Shown here one piece after another: positions 22,101 through 34,609 of a stretch of 64,000 nt of DNA. Each line of letters starts with the position of its first letter. Position 1 is the first letter of the stretch. The translations under genes were made by a program, and so were the position numbers. The notes under the pieces were generated by a model. That model ran no database searches and was not told where the DNA came from. It saw nothing but the letters and a program-made list of their open reading frames with translations. This stretch comes from Saccharina japonica (lineage: Eukaryota; Sar; Phaeophyceae; Laminariales; Laminariaceae), in the NCBI GenBank assembly GCA_008828725.1, contig MEHQ01000528.1:42255-106254 (forward strand), given 5' to 3'.

Positions 22101-25100
22101 TGGCATCGCTCGCGGAAAAGAATGACCCCTCCCCATGGCCCCCGCCCCCCGCCCCCGGTCCCCGCTGACACCGGTGAAAACTGCTCGTGCTGGACTCCGC
22201 GGACAACATCACCCCCCTTCACGCTACACACACGTGCCGTGCGCTGTATGTTGTAATGTTTTTTCCGTGGCAAGCAGCCAAGCCCGAGTGGCAAGGGTGG
22301 GATCGGGGGCGTTCAGCATCTAACGCAGTGCGATATGTCGGAGCAGGCGCTGCTGAGGGGGGTTAGCAGCGCTCGGGAGCTGGCGCGGGGAAAAGGGGGT
22401 GACGGCGGGGCGGGAAAGGCGGAGGTGGGCACGTGCCACGTGATGGCGGAGGAGGAGTTCTTGCCTTTCGCCCCGGAGTCGTTCGACCTTGTTCTCAGGT
22501 GCGCTTGCTGGCTTGACGGTGTTTTTTCACGGGTCGGGTCCAGTCGGGTCGGATCGGTGAGTTCGTTCGTTACGACGTCGCCGATCGGGTCGGATGGTCG
22601 GGCATGAGATCATCAAGAGCGTTGACGGGTCGGACCGGGTCGGCCTGGTCGGAGTATTCGATTTCGACGACGGTGTGACGAGTCGGGTCAGGGGTCGGAC
22701 CGCGGGTCGGACGTGGGTCGGTCGGCGTCGGGTCGGGTCGGGTTGGGCCGGGTCGGGTATGGCGGGTCGGGTCGGATCGATCGGGTCGAGGGTCGGATCG
22801 GGTCGGGTCGGACGGTCGGGTTGGCGGGTCGGGTGTCGGGTACCGGGTCGGTGATCGGGTCAGGGTCGGGTTAGGTCATCCCACGGGTCGGGTCGGGTCG
22901 GACTAATTCACTCACGGGTCGGGTCGGGTCACCTTGGTCCAACCCGACCCGAACCGACGCCCGGGGTTTGACCTGACCCGCGAACAGCCCTGGTTGTTTT
23001 AGCTCGGTCGCGTTGGAGACGAAGGTTGTTGTTGGCGTCCCGTAGCGTTCGCGGAGGATTGCGCGTGAATGTTCGTCTTGCAGCGGCTGACACACGGAAG
23101 CCTGACGGGGTGAGCGAGTGTGAGGACATCCTCAGGGGGGACGGGAGGCTGTAAGCGCGAACGGCGAGGGTAGGGAAGGTGCGAGGCGAGGTGTCGCGCA
23201 CGGCTGGTTCCTGAGATGTTGAACAAGCGTATTGATAGAGCCGCGAGACAAACGCCGAGCCTTGCTAGGGCCGCGAAAAGCCGCTCGTAGTAGGACCGAC
23301 GCTCTTGAACACCCTTTTTCACGTCCCTGTCGCAGTCGGTAGCTCTTGCGCGATGGCTAGTACACCTTGTAGTACTATCGGTCCACTAGGCCATGCGAGT
23401 TGTCTCTGTCCGCCGGGCCTTGCGAGTTGACCCTGCTGTGCCAAATCATGTATGCCCCCCCCCGCAACCGTGGTAGTGCTGGTGCGGTTTCGGAGGACCG
23501 CGTTAGCATGACGCGATTAATGCTTTCGCACGGGTTGCGGCGACAGCGGTGCTCCGACTATTCCGTACTCTTTCTCTGCACGTGCTCTGTTTCCCGCTTG
23601 TCTTTGCCTGTGCCGCGTGCGCCTCTCTCTTCCCCCCCCTCCCCATTCGCGGCTGGTCGACCCCTGCTCATCAGTAACCTGGCGTTACATTGGGTCAACG
23701 ATCTCCCCGGAGCTTTGGGACAGATCAAGCAGGTCTGAGTTATACTATAATGGTTTCCGTGTTGTTGCTCTTTTCCATTGTTTTCGTTGCTTCTCACTCT
23801 TGACTCGCTCGGTGCCGCCGGATGACGCAAAATCGCGTCAGCGACTCAGGCAGGTATTGACGTAATTTTGAAGCAACGCGGGCGGCAAAAGCGACGGAAG
23901 TAGTCTCTGGCGACAGCGTAGAGCTTGGCCAGTTGCACTGGCGACGCTTGTTTAAGGCGGCGCGTATACGTGCGAACCCCTTCGCCTGCGTTAAGAACAC
24001 GACCTCTCCACCCCCTCCCGCCACCGCTGCTGCTGCAGCCGCCGCGACAGCTGCGACTGTGGACAGCTCTCGTGTTTGCAGTTTTAGCACTTGTAGTTAT
24101 AGACGTGTCATTACAAAGCGGTAAGCTTAAATTGTCGCATGCCCCCCCCCCTTCCACCCCTCCCTTGTGCTGGGATCGTTGTGCTTATATGTCGCTGTCG
24201 GGCGGGGTGGTCTAAACGTGTCAGGCTCTCAAGCCGGACGGGGCGTTCATCGGCGCGATGCTCGGTGGCACGACCCTTACAGAGCTGCGGAGGTGTATAC
24301 TGCTCGCCGAGCAGGAGCGAGAGGTACGTTCCGACATCCACTATTAATAGGCGCGAGCCAAAACAAAGTGCGTACGTATAAGACACTGCTGTTTACCGCG
24401 GTGATTTACCGTGGGGATGCCGGGCAGAGAATAAGCACGTACCTTGGTCCTGTTGTCTGAGCTTCACTGCGGAAATCCGTACGCGCAGTAGACCGACTCG
24501 ACCGCCACCGCTACGAAGCGCTTCCTTGTTTGTCCTCTAGCACCAATCGCAGGACTGACACGAAAACATGTTTTCCTTCGCCGCGGTAAGGGGAGCAATA
24601 TCCATATATATCAGCTTTTGCTTTTTCTGCGAGACGTTTCCGTGCTCCGGAACAAACCACGAAGCAAAAAAGGCGCGTTTCGCGGGCGGGCGATCGAGAT
24701 GGCTTCTGAACGACTCTTCAGGGCACCCCCGATATTGTATGATTTTTTATATCGTTTGTTGGTGGGGGGCAGAGGGTTCATTAACCTTTGGGTTGATGGC
24801 GCGGAAAGGTGCGGCGCAATCGTGAGCTTCATTCACCGCGCCACTCCCCTCCTTTTGAGGACTGTGACGACTGCTGTAGTAGACGCGCACGGAAAGAGGG
24901 GGGTGGAGGGAGGGAGGGGAGGTCGGGCTTTTTTTTTAATGGGGAGTGTGAAGGCCGTCGCTTGCCACATTGCGACTACTAGTAAGTAGCATGTTGACCA
25001 AACCTCCCGTTACCGAGATATTTTATTTATTCTTGGTCATGCTTGTAGTATCTGAGCACGCACGCCTCCTGCCTCCCATATACCAAGACTGTCCCATGTT

Positions 25101-25561
25101 CGAAAAAACAAAATTAAGGCGCACCTGTGTCTCTTTGGCAGAAACGCGGCGTGACTTAATGGGCGACTAAGCAATGGCGTACGCACGAACCCTTACCCCC
25201 ACCCTGTCCCCTGTCCCCTCCCCCTTCCCTTTGACCGCCGCCGTTTGCACCTGGAACTCCCTCGCAATGTGCGGGTTGGACTCTGTACGGTCCGTTGTAG
25301 AACCCCACATTCTTCCCCCTGGCCCCCATCCCCCGCTCCCCTTTGGGACCCTCCCCTCTAACCGCCGCCGCCGCCGCTTGCATACGAACTCCCTCGACAA
25401 CGTGCGAAAAGGGGGGCCAGTCGATCCACACTTCACCGTCTGCGCACGTCGCGGACTGCGGCAGCCTTCTCCAGTCGGCAGGCTTTTCCCTCCCGACAAT
25501 CGACCAGGACACGGTTCGAGTGGCGTACCCGAACGCCTTCGCTCTGATGGAACACCTTCAG
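19196..25561 (+). CDS. NDUFAF5: NDUFAF5-like complex I assembly methyltransferase, exons 1-6
   Basis: Exons: 19196-19435, 21611-21688, 22278-22498, 23675-23732, 24225-24323, 25412-25561. All phases match, giving about 282 aa. Exons 7-8 lie downstream in duplicated DNA; the best copy is 37262-38384. The N-terminus ([12 protein letters not shown], Arg-rich, no acidic residues) looks like a mitochondrial presequence. Family marks are [32 protein letters not shown], the SAM-binding loop [61 protein letters not shown] and [13 protein letters not shown]. In animals the protein hydroxylates an Arg of the NDUFS7 subunit during complex I assembly in the matrix; the same role here is inference. Intron 1 starts with GC (GAG|GCAAGC). 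Introns 1-5 carry large tandem repeats. Confidence 0.85.
19436..21610 (+). other. NDUFAF5 intron 1 (GC-AG), repeat-rich
   Basis: A 2.2 kb intron with a GCAAGC donor. It contains an AT-rich block at 19600-19685 with the recurrent CTTATATTTATGGAC-like motif, the 42-bp minisatellite described separately, another CGGTCCTTAAATTTCCGTCC motif at 20739-20758, and a foldback at 21363-21442. That foldback has TTAACCCC and GGGTTAA ends and is similar to the one at 6983-7079. Confidence 0.5.
20033..20610. repeat. 42-bp minisatellite in two blocks
   Basis: Units run from GACTGAGTCCTCGCGAGTCC through CTAGGGTACCGAAAGCTGAAAT. About five units lie at 20033-20251 and about five more at 20407-20610, separated by ~155 bp of unrelated sequence. 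Because 42 is a multiple of three, the array stays open on both strands and yields 14-residue repeats such as [14 protein letters not shown]. It lies inside an intron, so I do not call it coding. Confidence 0.7.
21689..22277 (+). repeat. NDUFAF5 intron 2 with (GGT)n
   Basis: Positions 21713-21862 are an irregular GGT/GTT repeat giving poly-Val or poly-Pro frames. The remainder has no recognisable feature. Confidence 0.6.
22499..23674 (+). repeat. NDUFAF5 intron 3 with GGGTCG minisatellite
   Basis: Positions 22535-22960 are an irregular array of 5-6 bp GGGTC(G) units, with a few inverted units (CGACCC) at 22940-22980. The array is strongly G-rich on the + strand. The rest of the intron shows nothing further. 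Confidence 0.65.
23733..24224 (+). other. NDUFAF5 intron 4
   Basis: Non-coding sequence with a GCTGCTGCAGCCGCCGCGACAG-like stretch near 24028-24050. The donor is GTCTGA and the acceptor TCAG. No gene seen. Confidence 0.45.
24324..25411 (+). other. NDUFAF5 intron 5
   Basis: No gene or repeat with a second copy was recognised. The intron ends in an A-rich acceptor (GCGAAAAG) rather than a pyrimidine tract. I chose this because it keeps phase 0 and gives the expected GGQSI start of exon 6. Confidence 0.4.
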
Positions 25562-25700
25562 GTGTGAGGTTCCTTCCCTTTTTTACGAGTATACCTGGTA
25601 TGCATTTTTTGTGTTTGCTCGCTGTGTTGTTGTGGTGCTTACCTCTGTGCATGCTTCTGTCGTGATATTTCCCTGATACTTGTAGCGGGGACGGGGGCGN
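25562..25700. other. Start of intron 6, then assembly seam (N at 25700)
   Basis: The GTGTGA donor follows the EHLQ end of exon 6. After 138 bp the sequence meets one N. The next base belongs to a block in reverse orientation relative to the gene, so the gene is interrupted here. Confidence 0.6.
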
Positions 25701-27086
25701 AACACAAAATACGAAAACCCTCGCATCGTCGGGCAGCCATGATAGCTGTCCCACTCGCTTGTCTTTTCTTTGGCTGCGAACCGTTAGCATCGGAAATCTC
25801 GGCCCGGGAACTCGCTCGCACCGTGCCGCTTTTCTCCGTCGCGAGTTTTCACCTTTCTCGCTTTCACGCGCTATCGGATCGGGAAAAAATATATATCAAG
25901 CTACCCGCCAAAACAGAACTTGGGAAATCGGTTCGCTTCTTGCCCTCCAACAAACGCAGAAAAAACAGCAGTGAATGGCATCGCAGTCGCAGCCCCACCC
26001 TCGGCTGCCTGAGAATAGGGCATAGGGGGGACAAAGCAGATGCTATCCGCCCCTCCCTGCACTCGCCCAATACCTCTCGATGTTCGCTTCGCCGTTGGCT
26101 GAACCATATGTCTGCTGGTTCGGTGAAAACCCAACGGGGGGGTGCTCCCCCCCGCCCGGGGTTTCCCGGCCCGAGCCTTCGGTTTAGGGATGCGAGGGCT
26201 ATGGATCATACGAACTACGGACCGTGCGGTCAACAGATAGACCCCCGCACCCCCCCCTCCCCCCCTCCCCGGCGCCGCCCTACAAAATAACGCCTCCCGC
26301 ATGCGTGAAAACCACGCCTAGTACTACAACCTCGATTACGGCCGTAGAGATAATAACCGTGCTTGGTTACCCTTGTGATGGAGGCGCTTCTGACTGCGTG
26401 ACAGTCACATCTCCGATTCTCGCCTGTCCCAGGGGTGACAGCGCCGGAGGGAGAGGTGTACGGGGGGTAAAAAAAGGGCCAGAGGGAGCACAACACAGCG
26501 GGTTCGGAACAAAAACAGAGGGCTATTAATAGGAGGAGCACAACCGCTGGGGGTAACGAAAAAAAAAGGCCGCCGGTTTATCGAAAAGCCAGCGGTACGC
26601 GGGGGGGCCATTGGTTACGAACGTGCATCAAAGCGCGTGCATCGTGCAACTTGTTACGAGCTTAATTTTTTCGCACCTATCGCTTGCTCTTGCGTCAGGT
26701 CAGCAGCCGCTCGACATAATCGATGCTACATATATACATACTATCGTACAAAAAAGATGATTCGAGAACTACATGACTATCACCGCAGGCGGCCAAGAGG
26801 CTAGACCGGGCGCAGAAGCAGCGGCCGCCCGCTCGTGTTTTGTCGGATCGGCCGGGTGATGCCGCATAGCAAAACTGCACTCGAATCATGGGGTGTCGGA
26901 TGGCCACGGCCAGCAACAATCAGAGCCTTTTTGTCGCCGTCTTTTTCTTCCGAGATGACTAAAGCAACCACCAGCCATCGCAAGACCGAGAGCAAGCTCT
27001 CGCCCGAGCGATGGCGATATACTAACTAGTTCACACATCGGCCAGATGCCCGATCGCCACCACTGAATGACAGTCTGCATGGCCTA

Positions 27087-27107
27087 TTAGGGTTAGGGTT
27101 AGGGTTA
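27087..27107. repeat. Interstitial (TTAGGG)3 telomere-like tract
   Basis: Three and a half TTAGGG units lie inside the duplicated block. The same tract appears, as CCCTAA in the other orientation, at 33775-33796, 35269-35290 and 38904-38924. It is far too short to be a chromosome end. Confidence 0.7.
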
Positions 27108-27628
27108 TTACCACATGTTTCCTGGTTTGTACCTGGTACGACCTACAGTAGTAACTTATGTCTCCGGGTGGAAGCCGTACAATCTTACGTACGTGATCTA
27201 GCACAAGTTTTCCTGGGTTGGATCTGTACCACACAGATCCTGCACAACGAACATATCATAACGGGCAGGTTAGTGATCTATAGGATATAGATGATATAGA
27301 TGATCTAGATCGTCATCTGTCCGTGCGAAAAGTAATTTCGTACTTTTCCCTTTTGCTTCCACCGATGCCCTTCCTGCCAGCTCCGCCACAAACATACATA
27401 CATACATACACATACACCAGGTCGTCTTTGGGTGATGTTGTGACTGCACCGGGCGACACCTCGAAACCAGTCGTCAACCATTTTGCGACGATCGGCTCAG
27501 CCTTGGGGGGGAAAAAAATTAAAACCAAAAACTAATCGACGCGTGGAGGGATCCCTTCCCTCCCCGTCAGGGCTTGCAAACCGAACACAGCAGCAGCAGC
27601 AGTGTGTGTCGTGTGCTTCTTCATTCAC

Positions 27629-28751
27629 CTGTCCAGAGCCCCGCCGCTTCGGTTTGGGCTGAGAGTCGTGCGGCGCCCACCCGATCATGTACACCACCTG
27701 GAACGTAGCCTCGACAGTGCCGTCTTCTTCCCCATACAGCGCTGCCCGCCAAAGGTAGACAGGTGAAAGGGAAGGAGGAGGAGGAGGCCGCATAAGAGGG
27801 GGGGGTAAGGGGGGTGTACCTATTGCCATGCATGGCCGTAATTGTATGACCATAGACCCTCGCATCCCTACAATGCCGGGACGGAGCATGTCGGGTTTTC
27901 ACCGACCAGCGGGGTACTAAATGTCATGCATGGCTGTAGTCGTATGACCATAGGCCCTCGCATCCCTACAATGCCGGGACGGAGCACGTCAGTTTTTTTC
28001 GCCGACCAGGTAAACATGGATTGCTTGCACCAAGCGCGAAGCGAAACGTGAGGTGTTGGACTAGTCGCATGAAGGGTGGGCTGTATCCTACTACAGTAAG
28101 AACCTTGTGAAGCGGACTTTCTAGTATTGGACGGCAGCGACGAATTCATTGATGGGGGAAGGGGAAGGTGGCACGACCAAACTTGACAGCTGGTGCGCCC
28201 ACCAACACCTCGAGCGTACAGCAACATTACGGTCGGCTCCAGGGGTTCGCAGGTGCTTAAGACAGAGGGCGGGCGCGAAGGGCAGAGCGATAAAAGACGC
28301 GCGTGCGGGCAACGAAGCAGTTCAGCCCGTCTTTTGGCCGAGGTACGGAATATGCTAGTTAGCGCGACGAAAGGGACCTATTATTTTGGGGGGCTGTAGT
28401 AAATAGCACCTACGGTACACACAAAAACCTATATATTTTACTATTTTTACTAACAATATTTGGTCCTATTTACTAGTGTTTACTATGGTTCCTCCGCCGT
28501 AATAGTAGGAGCTGCACAGGCAGCACTTACTTCTCGTCGAACACGGAGCGCGTGAAAAAAGACATCCAACACCAAAAAAAAAAACGGCAAGCGGAGCTCT
28601 CGTTTGATCCAGCCTCCCTGCCTCCCTCCAACCCCAAAAAGCGAACGGGCTGTCGAAAAGGCGCACCTTGATAGGCCGCGGCTGCCGCCAGCATGGTTTC
28701 CCGGCTGACCCTGGGCCGGCGATTCGCGGCCGCGTTCGACTCCCCCATGCC
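27629..28751 (-). pseudogene. NDUFAF5 exons 7-8, inverted duplicate
   Basis: Exon 7 is 28751-28667 (GMGESNAAANRR..., ending in a phase-1 donor) and exon 8 is 27741-27629 (ALYGEEDGTVEATFQVVYMI...). Both are intact but lie antisense to exons 1-6, so they cannot be spliced to them as assembled. One residue differs from the 37262-38384 copy (Gln/Lys near the end of exon 8). Confidence 0.75.
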
Positions 28752-29880
28752 CTACAGCGGACAGGAGGGGGGGGGCAGACATCAAAGCGACGACACCAAA
28801 ATACGACATCCGATGACATGGTTGATTGAGCCAGAAATATTTAGTCAATGAATTATGAAACAAGCATCATGACGGTGACAGTGCCTCGCCGACGAAAAGT
28901 CGTCAACCAACTGCAGTCTTTTCAGCCGATTGCCTGCCACAAAAACACCACCCAGATCTTCGGTGGGGATACAAAGACAACCAAACAACATCGGCATTTT
29001 TCGACTCCCAGAAATAATTATACTATTATCATAGCGTACGTTCGTAAAATTGTGACTCTACAATTGTAGACTTATAATACCAGGTGCTGGCGTGGCGGAA
29101 CGAGGTCACAAACAGAGCACCCAACTAACCCCTCTTTGCGAGAAAGAGCACCTGGTGGAATTGCGAACGCGACAAAAAAAGAAAGGCGACACAAAAGTTA
29201 TCGGTCACCCGGAGACACACCGAAACAAGAGAGGGACGTCCCGCCATCCTCTCCTGGAAACATGAGCTCTCTCGTTGTGCGTACACACGACGCGTCACTT
29301 CGTCCCCGCTGCAGGGCAGGGCACTATATACATCCACCTGTACCGAGAAATCGCGGACTCAGCCGTTCCCTCCTTGTCTCCCTAAATTCCAACCCTTTTT
29401 TAACTGCAAAAAAATATCCCACACTAATTCCACGTAGTTCCCCCCCCCCCCAAAAAAAAACAATGGTTGGTGCAGTTCTGAAGGGGAAAAGCGATCGGCG
29501 GAAATAATAAAATGGAAAAAGAGGCGGTCGCACCGGCGGGGTGTGTTTTTTTGTATCCCCTGCTATTTGTGCGCACCATGCACCGCCGGGAAGCGCACTT
29601 CGCGCGTAAAACAAAAGTCGGTGGTAGCGGTTTGCCGAGTGAGGACACGACAACTCCAGGAGGCAGGACAAACAAAAACTGGTGTCGGGGATGGAAACTG
29701 GAGCGAGCAATAAAAATAATTGAAAAATAGCAAAAACAAGAAACGAAAAAGGCGCAAAACCGAGCCGAAAACAAAAAATAACAACATGAATAAGAAGGCA
29801 TGACAGAAAACCCACAGTTAACTCGCCTACGAGACGGCTTTAAAAGTGGTCCGCATCATTGTTGAGCCGGAAAGTTTATC

Positions 29881-29989
29881 TACTTTTTCGCAGCATACCC
29901 CTTCGTCCCCACTAGAGAAATATTACGATGACAGGAGAAACAGAACTAAGTGATACCCCCCCCCGCCCCCGCCCCTTTTTTGGGGGGGG
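29881..29989. other. Centre of the large palindrome
   Basis: About 100 bp without a second copy in the window separates the two arms. It ends in a C-run followed by a G-run (29957-29990), which is where the opposite-strand copy begins. Confidence 0.5.
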
Positions 29990-31503
29990 GGCAAACTACG
30001 TGGAATTAGTGTGGGATATTTTTTTGCAGTTAAAAAAGGGTTGGAATTTAGGGAGACAAAGGAGGGAACGGCTGAGTCCGCGATTTCTCGGTACAGGTGG
30101 ATGTATATAGTGCCCTGCCCTGCAGCGGGGACGAAGTGACGCGTCGTGTGTACGCACAACGAGAGAGCTCATGTTTCCAGGAGAGGATGGCGGGACGTCC
30201 CTCTCTTGTTTCGGTGTGTCTCCGGGTGACCGATAACTTTTGTGTCGCCTTTCCTTTTTTTGTCGCGTTCGCAATTCCACCAGGTGCTCTTTCTCGCAAA
30301 GAGGGGTTAGTTGGGTGCTCTGTTTGTGACCTCGTTCCGCCACGCCAGCACCTGGTATTATAAGTCTACAATTGTAGAGTCACAATTTTACAAACGTACG
30401 CTATGATAATAGTATAATTATTTCTGGGAGTCGAAAAATGCCGATGTTGTTTGGTTGTCTTTGTATTCCCACCGAAGATCTGGGTGGTGTTTTTGTGGCA
30501 GGCAATCGGCTGAAAAGACTGCAGTTGCTTGACGACTTTTCGTCGGCGAGGCACTGTCACCGTCATGATGCTTATTTCATAATTCATTGACTAAATATTT
30601 CTGGCTCAATCAACCATGTCATCGGATGTCGTCTTTTGGTGTCGTCGCTCTGACGCCTGCCCCCCCCCGTCCTGTCCGCTGTAGGGCATGGGGGAGTCAA
30701 ACGCGGCCACGAATCGCCGGCCCAGGGTCAGCCGGGAAACCATGCTGGCGGCAGCCGCGGCCTATCAAGGTGCGCCTTTTTGACAACCCGTTCGCTTTTT
30801 GGGTTGGAGGGAGGCCCGGAGGCTGGATCAAACGAGAGCTCCGCTTGCCGGTTTTTTTATTGTGTTGGGTGTCTTTTTTCACGCGCTCCGTGTTCGACGA
30901 GAAGTAAATGTTACGGAGGACCATAGTAAATAGGACCAAATATTTCGAGTAAAAGTAGTAAAATATATAGGTTTTTGTCTCTACCGTAGGTCCTATTTAC
31001 TAGTGTTTACTATAGTCCTTGCCCGTAATAATAGGTCCCTTTCGTCGCGCTCACTAGCATTCCGTACCTCGGCCAAAAGACGGGCTGAACTGCTCCGTTG
31101 CACGCACGCGCGTCTTTTATCGCTCTGCCCTTCGCGCCCGCCCTCTGCCTTGAGCACCCGCGAACCCTTGGAGCCGACCGTAATGTTGCTGTACGCTCGA
31201 GGTGTTGGTGGGCTCACCAGCTGTCAAGTTTGGTCGTGCCACCTTCCCCTTCCCCCATCAATGAATTCGACGCTGCCGTCCAATACTAGAAAGTCCGCTT
31301 CACAAGCGCTTCTTACTGTAGGATACAGCTCACCCTTCATGCGTCTTGCCCAACAGACACCTCACGTTTCGCTTCGCGCTTGGTGCAAGCAATCCATGTT
31401 TACCAAGTCGGCGAAAAAAATGGACGTGCTCCGTCCCGGCATTTGCAGGGATGCGAGGGCCTATGGTCATACGACTACGGCCATGCATGACGATTAGTAC
31501 CCC
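29990..31503 (+). repeat. Diverged partial direct copy of the block
   Basis: It matches about 36580-38102 in order but with visibly more substitutions and small indels than the other copies, as expected of a second haplotype or an older duplicate. It stops at the N at 31504, before exon 8. Confidence 0.75.
30685..30769 (+). pseudogene. NDUFAF5 exon 7, diverged copy
   Basis: The 85-bp exon keeps its acceptor, phase-1 donor and reading frame, with one amino-acid change (a Thr or Ala position in the AAANRR segment). Exon 8 is missing from this copy. Confidence 0.7.
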
Positions 31504-31504
31504 N

Positions 31505-34500
31505 CCAAGGAGGGAACGGCTGAGTCCGCGATTTCTCGGTACAGGTGGATGTATATAGTGCCCTGCCCTGCAGCGGGGACGAAGTGACGCGTCGTGTGTA
31601 CGCACAACGAGAGAGCTCATGTTTCCAGGAGAGGATGGCGGGACGTCCCCCTCTTGTTTCGGTGTGTCTCCGGGTGACCGATAACTTTTGTGTCGCCTTT
31701 TCTTTTTTTGTCGCGTTCGCAATTCCACCAGGTGCTCTTTCTCGCAAAGAGGGGTTAGTTGGGTGCTCTGTTTGTGACCTCGTTCCGCCACGCCAGCACC
31801 TGGTATTATAAGTCTACAATTGTAGAGTCACAATTTTACTAACGTACGCTATGATAATAGTATAATTATTTCTGGGAGTCGAAAAATGCCGATGTTGTTT
31901 GGTTGTCTTTGTATCCCCACCGAAGATCTGGGTGGTGTTTTTGTGGCAGGCAATCGGCTGAAAAGACTGCAGTTGGTTGACGACTTTTCGTCGGCGAGGC
32001 ACTGTCACCGTCATGATGCTTGTTTCATAATTCATTGACTAAATATTTCTGGCTCAATCAACCATGTCATCGGATGTCGTATTTTGGTGTCGTCGCTTTG
32101 ATGTCTGCCCCCCCCCTCCTGTCCGCTGTAGGGCATGGGGGAGTCGAACGCGGCCGCGAATCGCCGGCCCAGGGTCAGCCGGGAAACCATGCTGGCGGCA
32201 GCCGCGGCCTATCAAGGTGCGCCTTTTCGACAGCCCGTTCGCTTTTTGGGGTTGGAGGGAGGCAGGGAGGCTGGATCAAACGAGAGCTCCGCTTGCCGTT
32301 TTTTTTTTTGGTGTTGGATGTCTTTTTTCACGCGCTCCGTGTTCGACGAGAAGTAAGTGCTGCCTGTGCAGCTCCTACTATTACGGCGGAGGAACCATAG
32401 TAAACACTAGTAAATAGGACCAAATATTGTTAGTAAAAATAGTAAAATATATAGGTTTTTGTGTGTACCGTAGGTGCTATTTACTACAGCCCCCCAAAAT
32501 AATAGGTCCCTTTCGTCGCGCTAACTAGCATATTCCGTACCTCGGCCAAAAGACGGGCTGAACTGCTTCGTTGCCCGCACGCGCGTCTTTTATCGCTCTG
32601 CCCTTCGCGCCCGCCCTCTGTCTTAAGCACCTGCGAACCCCTGGAGCCGACCGTAATGTTGCTGTACGTTCGAGGTGTTGGTGGGCGCACCAGCTGTCAA
32701 GTTTGGTCGTGCCACCTTCCCCTTCCCCCATCAATGAATTCGTCGCTGCCGTCCAATACTAGAAAGTCCGCTTCACAAGGTTCTTACTGTAGTAGGATAC
32801 AGCCCACCCTTCATGCGACTAGTCCAACACCTCACGTTTCGCTTCGCGCTTGGTGCAAGCAATCCATGTTTACCTGGTCGGCGAAAAAAACTGACGTGCT
32901 CCGTCCCGGCATTGTAGGGATGCGAGGGCCTATGGTCATACGACTACAGCCATGCATGACATTTAGTACCCCGCTGGTCGGTGAAAACCCGACATGCTCC
33001 GTCCCGGCATTGTAGGGATGCGAGGGTCTATGGTCATACAATTACGGCCATGCATGGCAATAGGTACACCCCCCTTACCCCCCCCTCTTATGCGGCCTCC
33101 TCCTCCTCCTTCCCTTTCACCTGTCTACCTTTGGCGGGCAGCGCTGTATGGGGAAGAAGACGGCACTGTCGAGGCTACGTTCCAGGTGGTGTACATGATC
33201 GGGTGGGCGCCGCACGACTCTCAGCCCAAACCGAAGCGGCGGGGCTCTGGACAGGTGAATGAAGAAGCACACGACACACACTGCTGCTGCTGCTGTGTTC
33301 GGTTTGCAAGCCCTGACGGGGAGGGAAGGGATCCCTCCACGCGTCGATTAGTTTTTGGTTTTAATTTTTTTCCCCCCCAAGGCTGAGCCGATCGTCGCAA
33401 AATGGTTGACGACTGGTTTCGAGGTGTCGCCCGGTGCAGTCACAACATCACCCAAAGACGACCTGGTGTATGTGTATGTATGTATGTATGTTTGTGGCGG
33501 AGCTGGCAGGAAGGGCATCGGTGGAAGCAAAAGGGAAAAGTACGAAATTACTTTTCGCACGGACAGATGACGATCTAGATCATCTATATCATCTATATCC
33601 TATAGATCACTAACCTGCCCGTTATGATATGTTCGTTGTGCAGGATCTGTGTGGTACAGATCCAACCCAGGAAAACTTGTGCTAGATCACGTACGTAAGA
33701 TTGTACGGCTTCCACCCGGAGACATAAGTTACTACTGTAGGTCGTACCAGGTACAAACCAGGAAACATGTGGTAATAACCCTAACCCTAACCCTAATAGG
33801 CCATGCAGACTGTCATTCAGTGGTGGCGATCGGGCATCTGGCCGATGTGTGAACTAGTTAGTATATCGCCATCGCTCGGGCGAGAGCTTGCTCTCGGTCT
33901 TGCGATGGCTGGTGGTTGCTTTAGTCATCTCGGAAGAAAAAGACGGCGACAAAAAGGCTCTGATTGTTGCTGGCCGTGGCCATCCGACACCCCATGATTC
34001 GAGTGCAGTTTTGCTATGCGGCATCACCCGGCCGATCCGACAAAACACGAGCGGGCGGCCGCTGCTTCTGCGCCCGGTCTAGCCTCTTGGCCGCCTGCGG
34101 TGATAGTCATGTAGTTCTCGAATCATCTTTTTTGTACGATAGTATGTATATATGTAGCATCGATTATGTCGAGCGGCTGCTGACCTGACGCAAGAGCAAG
34201 CGATAGGTGCGAAAAAATTAAGCTCGTAACAAGTTGCACGATGCACGCGCTTTGATGCACGTTCGTAACCAATGGCCCCCCCGCGTACCGCTGGCTTTTC
34301 GATAAACCGGCGGCCTTTTTTTTTCGTTACCCCCAGCGGTTGTGCTCCTCCTATTAATAGCCCTCTGTTTTTGTTCCGAACCCGCTGTGTTGTGCTCCCT
34401 CTGGCCCTTTTTTTACCCCCCGTACACCTCTCCCTCCGGCGCTGTCACCCCTGGGACAGGCGAGAATCGGAGATGTGACTGTCACGCAGTCAGAAGCGCC

Positions 34501-34608
34501 TCCATCACAAGGGTAACCAAGCACGGTTATTATCTCTACGGCCGTAATCGAGGTTGTAGTACTAGGCGTGGTTTTCACGCATGCGGGAGGCGTTATTTTG
34601 TAGGGCGG
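31505..34608 (+). repeat. Near-identical direct copy of 36637-39736
   Basis: About 3.1 kb in the same orientation, bounded on both sides by single Ns (31504, 34609). Differences from 36637-39736 are few: one base in the LLYARGVG/LLYVRGVG region, a Lys/Gln codon in exon 8 and the TATG microsatellite length. Confidence 0.8.
32132..33254 (+). pseudogene. NDUFAF5 exons 7-8, second direct copy
   Basis: Exon 7 is 32132-32216 and exon 8 is 33142-33254, both open and with intact splice sites, in the same strand as exons 1-6. It is indistinguishable in quality from the copy at 37262-38384. Which copy is genuine depends on resolving the assembly. Confidence 0.7.
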
Positions 34609-34609
34609 N

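Larger units (their letters stand above)
25701..29880 (-). repeat. Inverted copy of the 36130-40278 block
   Basis: Read on the minus strand, this ~4.18 kb is near-identical to 36130-40278 in full order. The left edge at 25701 matches 40278 reversed and the right edge matches 36130 reversed. Differences are a few substitutions, microsatellite lengths and a diverged patch around 26080-26270 against 39740-39920. It carries antisense copies of NDUFAF5 exons 7-8. Another, more diverged copy follows at 29990-31503 in opposite orientation, making a large palindrome with a ~0.5 kb centre. Confidence 0.8.

Noticed and set aside
27087-27107. Chromosome end
   Set aside because: Only about three telomeric units, embedded in repeat DNA with genes continuing on both sides.
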